Shown one piece after another: positions 10,273 through 18,544 of a DNA stretch of 49,769 nucleotides. The notes under the pieces are model-generated. The model ran no database searches. It saw only the letters and a list, made by a program, of their open reading frames with translations, and had not been told where the DNA came from. Source of the DNA: Bacteroidia bacterium (GTDB taxonomy: Bacteria > Bacteroidota > Bacteroidia > Bacteroidales > Azobacteroidaceae); contig BNTT01000004.1 in NCBI GenBank assembly GCA_025996815.1, positions 1 through 49,769 of the forward strand, in the 5' to 3' direction. Both the position numbers and the translations under genes were made by a program. Numbering within the stretch: position 1 is the first letter of the stretch; every line of letters starts with the position of its first letter.

Positions 10273-13056
10273 ATGAAAAATACAATGAAATCATATAGAC
10301 ATACACAGATGAAGAAAACATTACTACTCTTTATTTTCATAGCAGGAAGCCTGAATCTTGTATCGGCAGGTCCCTATAATATTGCGCCTTTGGCGAAAGC
10401 AACCGCTTCATCGGAGATGAGCGGCAGCTCAAGCAGCAATGTCTGCGATGGGCTTATCGGTATTGACGGACAAGGAGAATGGGTCTCTACAAGCCGGATG
10501 ACTTACTGGGGCGAAATCGATTATCCCTGGATTCAATTAGACTGGGAACAGCCCCGAAATATCAACAGCATCGTGCTCTACGACCGCGCCACGACTAAAA
10601 GTCACATCGCAGGAGGCACTTTGCTTTTCAGCGACGGCTCGAAAATCCTTGTGCATGCCATTCCCAATAACGGTTTGGCAAAAACGGTGGATTTCCCGAC
10701 TAAAAAAGTGAACTGGGTAAAATTTAAAGTGACCGATGGCGACGGTTCTCAACTCGGATTGTCGGAAATAGAAGTCTACCCTTCGCCAGAAGATTATACG
10801 GATTATGTGTCCAAAGTGAATCCCTACGTGGAAACGGCACGCGGACGGTATTTCTTTTTCGTTACCGGCAGTCAGCCCTTCGGCATGATTTCTGCCGCGC
10901 CGCTTACCCGCAACAAAAATCAATATGGCGGCGGATACAACTATAATTCGACCGAAGTCTTGGGCTTTCCGCAGATACATTGCTGGATGCTGACCGGACC
11001 TTCGCTGATGCCTGTCACCGGAAACGTTGACCCGACGCAAGGCGAGCAGGCATGGAAATCCACCTTTTCGCACGACGGCGAAGTGGTGCAGCCGGGTTAT
11101 CATCGGTTGTTTTTACAGGACTACAACGTCTGGGTGGAACAAACAGCCACCGACCGCGTCAGTTTATACCGCCTGCGCTACACGAAAGACGCCGTAAGTC
11201 ATCTATTGCTGAATTTGGGCGGCTATCTCTCAACTGCCACGATGACGGACGCCCGAATAAGCAAAGTCAGCGATACCGAGATAGAAGGTTCGGTCAATAC
11301 CACCGGACGTTTGTGGGGCGGTCCCGAAAATATACGGGTCTATTTCGTGATGCGCACAGATAAACCGTTTGAACAAATGGACGGCTGGGTGGATAAAGAC
11401 CGACAAACCGATATTACCACATTGCAGGGATTGAACGACAAAACTTCGCGTAGCGGTCAGAAACGGAGTTACTACGATGCACCCACTACCGGCGTTTCTG
11501 CGAAATATACCGTAAAAGCAGGCGATGAAATACAAGTGAAATTCGCCATTTCCTATACCGATATCAACAATGCCCGCAACAACCTGAATACGGACAAAAG
11601 CGGATGGGATTTCGATGCCGTCCGTCAATCCTCGCAAAACGAATGGAACGAATGGTTGGGACGCATCAACGTGAAAGGCGGCAGCAACGAACAGCAAATC
11701 AAGTTCTACACCGACCTGTGGCACACCCTGCTCGGACGACACAAATTAGACGACGCTTCGGGCGATTATCCCACCTATCTGCAAGGCGAACGGGAGGGAG
11801 ATGTGACTGTAGGCGCCGTATTTGCCAAACGCACTTTGCCCAAAAATGCCGACGGCACGGCGCGTTTCCATTACTACAACTCCGATGCTTTTTGGCTGAC
11901 GCAATGGAATCTGAATATCCTCTGGGGGCTGGCATGGCCCGAAGTGTTGGATGATTTTGCTGCCTGTCTGGTACAATATGCCGAAAACGGTGGACAACTG
12001 CCACGCGGTCCCGTAGCAGGCGGTTATTCCTACATCATGACCGGATGCCCCGCAACACCATTGATTGTGAGCACCTATCAGAAAAACATGCTCACGAAAA
12101 CAACGCCGAAGCAGGCTTTCAAGGCGATGGTAGAGAGTCATAAACCCGGTGGTATGCTGGGCGGGGAAAAAGAACTTCAGTTTTACATTGACAACGGATA
12201 TTACCCCGGCAATGCGGGTATTTCGCTGGAAGCGGCATTTCAAGACTGGTCACTTTCCCAAATGGCTTCCCGAATGGGAAAGAAAAAAGAAGCAGCCTAC
12301 TATCTCAAACGCTCGCAGGGATGGACGAAACTCTACCGTCCCGACCAAAAACTGATTTTCCCAAAGAATGAAAAAGGAGATTGGCTGCATGACAATCCCC
12401 TGAGCGGTAACGGCTGGATAGAGGCGAATGCCTGGCAAGGTACATTCCAAGTATCGCACGATATTCCCCAATTGGCGCAACTCATGGGCGGCAACGACGC
12501 CCTGTGCGAGAAGTTGAATTATGCTTTTGAACAGTCTGAAAAAGACGATTTTGTGTTTGGTTACGGAGGGGGATACGTCAGTTATGCCAATCAACCGGGG
12601 TGCTCCAATGCCCATGTATTCAACTATGCAGGAAAGCCGTGGCTGTCGCAGTATTGGGTGCGCAAGGTGAATGAACAAGCCTACGGTGCCATCACGCCCG
12701 ATGCCGGATACGGCGGACACGATGAAGACCAGGGGCAGATGGGCGGCGTGAGTGCGCTGATGTCGCTGGGATTGTTCAGTTTGCAAGGAACTTGTTCGCA
12801 AAATCCGGTGTATGATATTACAAGTCCTGTATTTGATGAAATCACCATTCAATTAAATCCGGATTATTGTAAAGGAAAGCAATTTAAAATCAAAGTATAT
12901 AACAATTCGGATAAAAATTGTTATATCCAACGAGTTACTTTGAATGGTAAAGAACACAATGGGTTCCAAATAACACATGACGATTACAGTGCAGGAGGAA
13001 CTTTGGAAATATGGTTAAGCCCTGAGCCTAATAAAAATTGGGGCATATCTTTTTAA
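10273..13056 (+). CDS. GH92 alpha-mannosidase with N-terminal discoidin (F5/8 type C) domain
   Basis: Two in-frame starts exist. ATG 10273 gives 12 extra residues; ATG 10309 (MKKTLLLFIFIAGSLNL) gives a clean signal peptide and is more likely. Residues about 35-170 form an F5/8C/discoidin carbohydrate-binding domain (ATASSEMSGSSSSNVCDGLIG, WIQLDWEQPRNINSIVLYDR, LSEIEVYP). GH92 follows from YVSKVNPYVETARGRYFFF to the C-terminus, with EANAWQG and HDEDQGQMGG. The latter differs from the usual GQMSAW of the family and of the first GH92 gene here. Having two GH92 proteins of different architecture in one operon suggests they act on different mannosidic linkages or at different stages. Confidence 0.9.
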   Translation: MKNTMKSYRHTQMKKTLLLFIFIAGSLNLVSAGPYNIAPLAKATASSEMSGSSSSNVCDGLIGIDGQGEWVSTSRMTYWGEIDYPWIQLDWEQPRNINSIVLYDRATTKSHIAGGTLLFSDGSKILVHAIPNNGLAKTVDFPTKKVNWVKFKVTDGDGSQLGLSEIEVYPSPEDYTDYVSKVNPYVETARGRYFFFVTGSQPFGMISAAPLTRNKNQYGGGYNYNSTEVLGFPQIHCWMLTGPSLMPVTGNVDPTQGEQAWKSTFSHDGEVVQPGYHRLFLQDYNVWVEQTATDRVSLYRLRYTKDAVSHLLLNLGGYLSTATMTDARISKVSDTEIEGSVNTTGRLWGGPENIRVYFVMRTDKPFEQMDGWVDKDRQTDITTLQGLNDKTSRSGQKRSYYDAPTTGVSAKYTVKAGDEIQVKFAISYTDINNARNNLNTDKSGWDFDAVRQSSQNEWNEWLGRINVKGGSNEQQIKFYTDLWHTLLGRHKLDDASGDYPTYLQGEREGDVTVGAVFAKRTLPKNADGTARFHYYNSDAFWLTQWNLNILWGLAWPEVLDDFAACLVQYAENGGQLPRGPVAGGYSYIMTGCPATPLIVSTYQKNMLTKTTPKQAFKAMVESHKPGGMLGGEKELQFYIDNGYYPGNAGISLEAAFQDWSLSQMASRMGKKKEAAYYLKRSQGWTKLYRPDQKLIFPKNEKGDWLHDNPLSGNGWIEANAWQGTFQVSHDIPQLAQLMGGNDALCEKLNYAFEQSEKDDFVFGYGGGYVSYANQPGCSNAHVFNYAGKPWLSQYWVRKVNEQAYGAITPDAGYGGHDEDQGQMGGVSALMSLGLFSLQGTCSQNPVYDITSPVFDEITIQLNPDYCKGKQFKIKVYNNSDKNCYIQRVTLNGKEHNGFQITHDDYSAGGTLEIWLSPEPNKNWGISF

Positions 13057-13068
13057 AATTTAAAACGT

Positions 13069-14211
13069 ATGACAAAAAACAATTCTTTTCCTAAATTATT
13101 CCCCGTCCTTTTCGGGTTTTTCATCATGGGATTCTGCGACTTGGTGGGAATCTCAGTAACGTATGCCAAAGAACAATTCCATTGGTCGGAAATTGAAGCC
13201 AATTTCCTGCCCTCAATGGTCTTCATTTGGTTTTTAGTTCTATCCGTTCCTACTGCAATGATTATGAGCAAGATAGGAAGAAAGAACACCGTGTTAATCA
13301 GTATGTTGATTACCTTTGCGGGCATGTTGATTCCTTTCGTCCAATTCAATGAAATCATTTGCTACCTCGCTTTCGGTTTTTTGGGAATCGGAAATACGAT
13401 TTTACAAGTGTCCCTGAATCCGCTTTTGACAAATGTGGTAAAAGGCGATAAACTGACCAGCAACTTGACTGCCGGACAGTTCATTAAAGCCGTCTCCTCG
13501 TTTCTCGGACCGATTGTAGCCGGATTTTGCTCCCTGCATTTCGGCAGTTGGGCGTTTATGTTTCCCATTTATGCCGGCGTAACCTTACTTTCCACCGTCT
13601 GGCTATTTTTCACCTCCATCGACAAGGAAGAATCCGAGCAAAAAGCATCCTCTTTCGGGGAAATATTGTCGTTATTGAAGAACAAACAAATTTTATTGTT
13701 GTTCTTCGGCATTTTATGTATCGTAGGCTTGGATGTCGGCATGAATACCGCCACGCCGAAAATATTGATGGAAAGGGTGGGATTGGGCATAGAAGCCGCC
13801 GGATACGGCTCAAGTTGGTATTTTGGAGCGCGCACCATCGGCACATTCCTGGGTGCTTTCCTGCTGGCAAAAGTCTCAGAGAAAAGATATTTCCGTATCA
13901 ACACCATCGTAAGCCTCTTGGCGATAGCCGTATTGTTTTTTGTGCAATCGCAAACAGGCATCTTAGCGATGGTTTGCATCATCGCATTCACCTCCTCCTG
14001 CATTTTTGCCGTCCTGTTTGGCATGGCAATCCAAGCACTCCCCGAAAAAGCGAATGAAATTTCGGGATTGATGATAACCGGTGTGTCCGGCGGCGCGTTA
14101 TTCCCTGTCTTGATGGGAGTGGCGGTGAATGCAACAGGCAATCAAACAGGCTCTATTCTAATTATCGGAGTAACAGCTGTTTATCTGCTGTTTTGCGCCT
14201 TGCGAAAGTAA
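13069..14211 (+). CDS. MFS sugar transporter, FucP/FGHS family
   Basis: Inner-membrane permease of 380 aa with about 12 hydrophobic segments. The start PVLFGFFIMGFCDLVGISVTYAKEQF is typical of the fucose-galactose-glucose:H+ symporter (FucP-like) subgroup common in Bacteroidota. Other supporting segments are SKIGRKNTVLIS after TM2 and the LGIGNTILQVSLNPLL stretch. It is the last gene of the glycan operon, 12 bp after the second GH92, so it probably imports the monosaccharide released by the hydrolases; mannose, arabinose or rhamnose are all possible. The next gene is convergent with only 23 bp between the stop codons and no obvious terminator hairpin. Confidence 0.88.
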   Translation: MTKNNSFPKLFPVLFGFFIMGFCDLVGISVTYAKEQFHWSEIEANFLPSMVFIWFLVLSVPTAMIMSKIGRKNTVLISMLITFAGMLIPFVQFNEIICYLAFGFLGIGNTILQVSLNPLLTNVVKGDKLTSNLTAGQFIKAVSSFLGPIVAGFCSLHFGSWAFMFPIYAGVTLLSTVWLFFTSIDKEESEQKASSFGEILSLLKNKQILLLFFGILCIVGLDVGMNTATPKILMERVGLGIEAAGYGSSWYFGARTIGTFLGAFLLAKVSEKRYFRINTIVSLLAIAVLFFVQSQTGILAMVCIIAFTSSCIFAVLFGMAIQALPEKANEISGLMITGVSGGALFPVLMGVAVNATGNQTGSILIIGVTAVYLLFCALRK

Positions 14212-14234
14212 TCCGAATGATTCATGCGCGACAC

Positions 14235-14909
14235 CTACTTGAAGAAATAGGTCAATTTGATTGAAATCACCTGATTGCCGGAGGCTTCAAAGTAGTCGCC
14301 TTCCGTTCTGACGTTGCCAAAGGTGTCCGACAAACCGAAGAAATAGCGTCCGTCCAGCACGAAATGACCGATACCGGTGCGCAGTTCAACCCCCGCGCCG
14401 CCGACTATTCCGTAGTCGAAGAAGCGTTCCGCTTTCAGGTCGTAATAGTCATAATCATTGTTGCGTAAACGCGAATTGGGGTCTCTGAAACATTCCAATA
14501 CTTTTTGATTCAAAAAGAAACTAATCTGCGGACCGGCAAGGAAGACCACTCGCGCATGTTTGCCCAGATTGGCATAAATATGCGTCATCAGCGGCACTTC
14601 GGCATACACCAGCGAGCGGGTGTATCTATTGAAATAGCTGGCAACCGAATCCTCTTTTTCCGTCCACCCGCGCATGGCATAGTTCAGTTCGGCTTGAACC
14701 CCAAAATGCTTCTCCGAGATGTAGCGAAACGTGAATCCGCCTGCGTATTGCTGCAACCAACCCATCGACACGGTCGGGTTAAAGCGCATCTGGGATAGCG
14801 TCACGCCGCCGTTTACGCCCATATTCCACTCGGGTTGAAACTCCTGCCCCTGCGCCAAACACGTTGCCGCCAGCAGCGAAAAAAGATATGTGATGAGGCG
14901 TTTTTTCAT
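14235..14909 (-). CDS. outer-membrane beta-barrel protein (PorT-like family)
   Basis: Protein of 224 aa with a signal peptide (MKKRLITYLFSLLAATCLAQGQ). Alternating amphipathic strands such as WNMGVNGGVTLSQMRF, GGFTFRYIS, FGVQAELNYAMRGW and FVLDGRYFFGLSD are typical of the small 8-strand outer-membrane barrel families of Bacteroidota. It ends with an aromatic-rich strand (VISIKLTYFFK). The start overlaps the stop of the upstream gene by 4 bp (ATGA), so the two are translationally coupled. The function is not identifiable; structural or assembly roles are common in the family. Confidence 0.8.
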   Translation of the reverse strand: MKKRLITYLFSLLAATCLAQGQEFQPEWNMGVNGGVTLSQMRFNPTVSMGWLQQYAGGFTFRYISEKHFGVQAELNYAMRGWTEKEDSVASYFNRYTRSLVYAEVPLMTHIYANLGKHARVVFLAGPQISFFLNQKVLECFRDPNSRLRNNDYDYYDLKAERFFDYGIVGGAGVELRTGIGHFVLDGRYFFGLSDTFGNVRTEGDYFEASGNQVISIKLTYFFK

Positions 14910-16069
14910 TGCACTGATGAAACAAAAACATTTCTGTCGGGCATATATTCCACAAAAAAGAGGCTGTTATTGATGAATCCACCTTTTGCGCCCACCGGTT
15001 CAAACCTAAAATTTGTTTGTATGCCGGAATAGTTGATGTTGTTGATATTCTCGCCGATGGCGATGCCAAATTCGTCGAGCAGTTGCACAAAATACATCGC
15101 CGTGTCGTAGCCCAGCATCCCGTATTTCGGAAACGTGGCAATCAAATTGCGCGAATACCAGTACTGAAAATTCGTCTGAAATTTTTTGACCGCCGGCGAG
15201 GTGAGATTGGCGTAGTAAACACTGTAAAACGTTGCGTTGAATTGATACAGCAACGCATTGGTGGTGAGCGTTTGCCATGTGGGGTATCCAAACAGCGATA
15301 TTTGGAAGTCGGGATACACCTCCGCAAACAGTTTGAGCGGCTGGGACATGAGTTCAAGGCGCAACTCCGAATCGTCGTCGGGCACAATAATGTTCAGCCT
15401 GTCAGCCACCAAGGATGTTTTGAGATTTTCAAAGAGGTAGTTCACATCCACGCTTGCGTAGGCAATGTGGTTGAGTTTCAAATCCACCTCCAACTGTGTG
15501 CAAAAATCTGTTTTGTTGCCTTTTAAAGCCATATCTCGGCAAAAAATCACGTTCGCATCGCGGTATTTTTCGCAAAATGCCGTCGAGGCTCTCGGATAGA
15601 TTGCCGCCTGCGACATATTGACCTGATAGACCTTGGGGTATTTCAAAACAGCGTTGTTCTGCGAAGTAAACGGAATCACGTAGGGGATGTTATACCTGTT
15701 GCAAAACGTCGAGATAGACTGCGTATGCTTGTCGGACAGCCCGCCAATCACCAAATCGACCTCTTTGAGGTCGTCGCTGAGCAAAAAGGATTGCAGGCGA
15801 CGGTCGCCCGACCCGATGTCGGCAACCTGCAAATCCACCGAGATGCCCATACGTTTCAGGTCTTCCAGTGCCAATAAAACGCCCTCGTAATACTCTATCA
15901 TACGATTGGTGGTGGCATTCTGACCGCCATCTTCCGAAGTGAACGGCAGCAACAGAGCCACCCACACCGTGTAATTGTCGCGTTGCGCATTAGCCTCGTG
16001 CTGTGCGAAAGTCGCCGTATGCACGCAAACTGCGAGCAACAATGGGATAAAAAATCGCCGTATCTTCAT
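14906..16069 (-). CDS. periplasmic-binding-protein type 1 fold protein (amino-acid ABC receptor-like)
   Basis: Protein of 387 aa when started at ATG 16069 (MKIRRFFIPLLLAVCVHTATFAQ, a clear signal peptide). The frame extends further upstream but would run through the promoter. The core (VALLLPFTSEDGGQ, YYEGVLLALEDLKRMGISVDLQVADIG, VDLVIGGLSD, YNIPYVIPFTSQ) is a two-lobed PBP type I fold, as in Leu/Ile/Val-binding proteins. No ABC transporter genes are adjacent. In Bacteroidota such proteins are often linked to cell-envelope functions rather than amino-acid uptake. It is coupled to the downstream barrel gene through a 4-bp overlap. Confidence 0.75.
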   Translation of the reverse strand: MKIRRFFIPLLLAVCVHTATFAQHEANAQRDNYTVWVALLLPFTSEDGGQNATTNRMIEYYEGVLLALEDLKRMGISVDLQVADIGSGDRRLQSFLLSDDLKEVDLVIGGLSDKHTQSISTFCNRYNIPYVIPFTSQNNAVLKYPKVYQVNMSQAAIYPRASTAFCEKYRDANVIFCRDMALKGNKTDFCTQLEVDLKLNHIAYASVDVNYLFENLKTSLVADRLNIIVPDDDSELRLELMSQPLKLFAEVYPDFQISLFGYPTWQTLTTNALLYQFNATFYSVYYANLTSPAVKKFQTNFQYWYSRNLIATFPKYGMLGYDTAMYFVQLLDEFGIAIGENINNINYSGIQTNFRFEPVGAKGGFINNSLFFVEYMPDRNVFVSSVQ

Positions 16070-16097
16070 CGAAAATATTTTTACATGTTTTTGTGCT

Positions 16098-16127
16098 GCA
16101 AAGGTAAGAATTATTTTGTACCTTTGC
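16098..16127. promoter_or_regulatory. divergent, closely spaced Bacteroidota promoters
   Basis: Two -7 elements of the TACCTTTGC type face away from each other: TTACCTTTGC on the minus strand at 16098-16106, serving the PBP-fold gene (ATG 16069), and TACCTTTGC on the plus strand at 16119-16127, serving the small membrane protein (ATG 16143). Only 12 bp separate them, so each promoter's upstream region overlaps the other's core. Confidence 0.7.
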
Positions 16128-16142
16128 AAGAATTTTGGTCGT

Positions 16143-16316
16143 ATGCAGAAATTTTGGAAAAATTGGGGTCTGATTATCGTCGCGGCGGGCATTTTGCTGC
16201 TGCTGGTGCCCCATTTTATTCATTTGCAAACGAATGCCACGCTGCTTTCGGGGTGGCTTTGCGTGCTGGTCGGGCTTGTTGCCTATATTATCTGCAAGAA
16301 AAAACGCAACTCGTAG
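16143..16316 (+). CDS. small two-helix membrane protein
   Basis: Protein of 57 aa beginning MQKFWKNWGLIIVAAG and ending in CKKKRNS. It has two hydrophobic stretches, GLIIVAAGILLLLVPHFI and LLSGWLCVLVGLVAYII, joined by a short polar linker. The start is set by the TACCTTTGC element 16 bp upstream; a longer in-frame extension would run through both promoters. Its family is not recognised with certainty, but small proteins of this layout occur widely in Bacteroidales. Its transcript runs toward tRNA-Gln, which lies on the opposite strand. Confidence 0.65.
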   Translation: MQKFWKNWGLIIVAAGILLLLVPHFIHLQTNATLLSGWLCVLVGLVAYIICKKKRNS

Positions 16317-16350
16317 GGCATTCATATTTAATAGTATTGGCATATTTTGT

Positions 16351-16420
16351 TGTCCTGATAGGATTCGAACCCATACAAGCAGAACCAGAATCTGATGTGC
16401 TACCATTACACCACAGGACA
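16351..16420 (-). tRNA. tRNA-Gln (anticodon CTG)
   Basis: The minus strand folds into a cloverleaf. A 7-bp acceptor stem pairs TGTCCTG with CAGGACA. The D arm is GTGT/GCAC. The anticodon loop TTCTGGT carries CTG at positions 34-36. The T arm (ATGGG / CCTAT with the TTCGAAT loop) is intact. The base of the anticodon stem has a T-C mismatch (27-43), leaving 4 good pairs. No CCA is encoded. A TAATTTTGC promoter element lies upstream at 16458-16466. Confidence 0.9.
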
Positions 16421-16422
16421 AT

Positions 16423-16463
16423 TTTTGCAGCGTTTAAGGGCTTCGCCCTAAAACGCTGCAAAA
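16423..16463. repeat. 19-bp-arm hairpin between peptidase gene and tRNA-Gln
   Basis: Arms 16423-16441 and 16445-16463 pair over 19 bp with one mismatch and a 3-nt loop (GGGC-GAA-GCCC on the minus strand). It overlaps the tRNA promoter element (TAATTTTGC, minus strand, 16458-16466). No U-run follows the hairpin on the minus strand. On the plus strand a T9 run comes only after a 7-nt gap, so it is not a canonical intrinsic terminator for either direction. Confidence 0.65.
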
Positions 16464-16481
16464 TTACAACTTTTTTTTTAA

Positions 16482-18515
16482 TTACCAAATAGCCACGCGC
16501 TTTTCTTTCGGAACATACAAATTATTTTCCGAAGTCACGTTCCAAGCCTCATACCAGGCATCAATTTGGGGCAGTGCGCCGTTCACGCGCCAGCGTCCCA
16601 ATGCGTGGGGGTCATTTTTTGTGCGGCGGAGGATTTCTTCGGGGCGGATGTTGCCTCCCCACACGGTGGCGTAGCCGATGAAGAAGCGTTGTGCACCGGT
16701 GTAGCCGTCAATTGGGGCGGGTGCCGGTTTGCCTTTCAACGTGTTTTGATAGGCTTGCCAAGCCACTTGCAGACCACCCTGGTCGCCGATGTTTTCACCC
16801 AATGTGAAGCGACCGTTGGCGTGCGTGGAGTCTAAAACGATGATGTTGTCGAACACATCCACCAGCACTTGGGCGCGTTCCTTGAATTTCGCGGCATCTT
16901 CGGGTGTCCACCAGTCGTTGAGGTTGCCGTCTTTGTCGAATTGGCGACCCTGGTCGTCGAATCCGTGGCTCATTTCGTGACCGATTACCACGCCGATGGC
17001 ACCGTAATTCACCGCGTCGTCCGCGTCCATATTGAAGAACGGCGGCTGCAAAATCGCGGCGGGGAAGTTGATGGAGTTTGTGCTTGGGTCGTAGTAGGCA
17101 TTCACCGTTTGCGGGGTCATATACCACTCGCCCTTGTCCACAGGCTTGTTCCACTTGCTGATTTCGTAGGCGGCTGCAAAATTATCCGCCGCGATGAGGT
17201 TGTCTAAATAGGATTTCGATTGGTCGATGGCGAGCGCGGAATAGTCGCGCCATTTGTCGGGATAGCCCACTTTCACGAGGAAAGAGGCGAGTTTTTCCTG
17301 CGCCTTTTCCTTGGTCGCGTCGCTCATCCAGTCTAAGTTCGCGATGCGTTCGCCCAATGCCGTTTGCAGGTTTTTGACCAGCGCGAGCATTTTTTCTTTC
17401 GCGGCGGGCGGGAAGTGTTTTTCGACGTAGAGTTGTCCTACGGCTTCGCCCAGATTGCCGTTGATGGCGTTCACGGCGCGTTTCCAGCGTTCGGGTTGCG
17501 CTTCTCTGCCTGACAGCACTTTGCCGAAAAAGTCGAAACTCGCTTCTGCGAAGTCATCGCTCAGCGCACCGGCTGAGCCGGAAATGATTTTCCACGCGAG
17601 ATAGTATTTAATATCCTGCAAATCAGTCTTTTGGATGATTTTATTGACTTCTGCCAACGGCTCAATCTGTCCCAAATCCAGGTCTGCGATTTCGGAGATG
17701 CCGAGGTCTTTGAAATAGGTCGTCCAATCTAATGCAGGGGCGATTTTTGCCAATTCGGCGGTGCTGATTTTGTGGTAGTTAGCCTCCGGGTCGCGGCGTT
17801 TTTCGCGCGTGAAAGCGGCTTGTGCCAACTGCGTTTCGATTTGCAACACGGCAGTCGAGGCTTTTTTGCCGTCTTCGGGCGTATAGCCTGCCAGGGCAAA
17901 CAATTTTTCGATTGTTTCCACATATTTGGAGCGAATTTCCTGCATCCGCGCATCCTGTTGCAAATAATAGTCGCGGTCGCCGAGCGAAATGCCGCCCTGC
18001 ACGATGTGGAAGATGTTCAGCGCACTGTTTTTGTCGTCGGCACCCACGCCGGAATAGAAAAATGCCGAATAGCCGTTGTTATCCATCCACGCCAGCGTAG
18101 CGGCGATAGACTTTTTGTCGGAGAGGCTGTTCACCTGCGCCAGATAGGGCAGGAGAGGGCTGTTGCCATCCGCGTTGCGGCGCGTGCTGTCTAATGCCAG
18201 CGTGTAGAGGTCGCCTATTTTCTGCGCCACAGTGCCTTGTGCATTGTTTTTCTGCGCAATCTCGTCGATAAGTGCGCGCACCTGTTCCTTACTTTTCTCG
18301 CCCATCGCATCGAACGTGCCATAACGGGCATATTCGGCTTCCAAAGGGTGAGAATCCATCCAGCCGCCACACGCGAACCGGTAAAAATCGTCGCCGGCAT
18401 TCACAGACGTGTCCAAATTAGCCACTTCAATGCCGTTCACTTTGTTGTTGTCTTTACAACCTGCTGTAACCATCATAAGAGAGATGAAAGTTAGATAAAA
18501 AATATTTTTTTTCAT
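16482..18515 (-). CDS. M13 family metallopeptidase (neprilysin/PepO-like) lipoprotein
   Basis: Zinc endopeptidase of the neprilysin family, 677 aa, the usual length. The lipoprotein signal ends at Cys20 (MMVTAGC), so it is anchored on the periplasmic or surface side of a membrane. The zinc motif HEMSH is at 513-517, and the third ligand Glu574 with Asp578 lies in GENIGDQGG. The M13 N-terminal region starts at VNAGDDFYRFACGGWMD. The C-terminal NNLYVPKEKRVAIW ends close to the normal end of the family. It lies 29 bp downstream of ftsH on the same strand, so it can be co-transcribed with ftsH and rsfS. Confidence 0.93.
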   Translation of the reverse strand: MKKNIFYLTFISLMMVTAGCKDNNKVNGIEVANLDTSVNAGDDFYRFACGGWMDSHPLEAEYARYGTFDAMGEKSKEQVRALIDEIAQKNNAQGTVAQKIGDLYTLALDSTRRNADGNSPLLPYLAQVNSLSDKKSIAATLAWMDNNGYSAFFYSGVGADDKNSALNIFHIVQGGISLGDRDYYLQQDARMQEIRSKYVETIEKLFALAGYTPEDGKKASTAVLQIETQLAQAAFTREKRRDPEANYHKISTAELAKIAPALDWTTYFKDLGISEIADLDLGQIEPLAEVNKIIQKTDLQDIKYYLAWKIISGSAGALSDDFAEASFDFFGKVLSGREAQPERWKRAVNAINGNLGEAVGQLYVEKHFPPAAKEKMLALVKNLQTALGERIANLDWMSDATKEKAQEKLASFLVKVGYPDKWRDYSALAIDQSKSYLDNLIAADNFAAAYEISKWNKPVDKGEWYMTPQTVNAYYDPSTNSINFPAAILQPPFFNMDADDAVNYGAIGVVIGHEMSHGFDDQGRQFDKDGNLNDWWTPEDAAKFKERAQVLVDVFDNIIVLDSTHANGRFTLGENIGDQGGLQVAWQAYQNTLKGKPAPAPIDGYTGAQRFFIGYATVWGGNIRPEEILRRTKNDPHALGRWRVNGALPQIDAWYEAWNVTSENNLYVPKEKRVAIW

Positions 18516-18544
18516 ACGTAAATAAAATTTATGTTTTTCTATTT

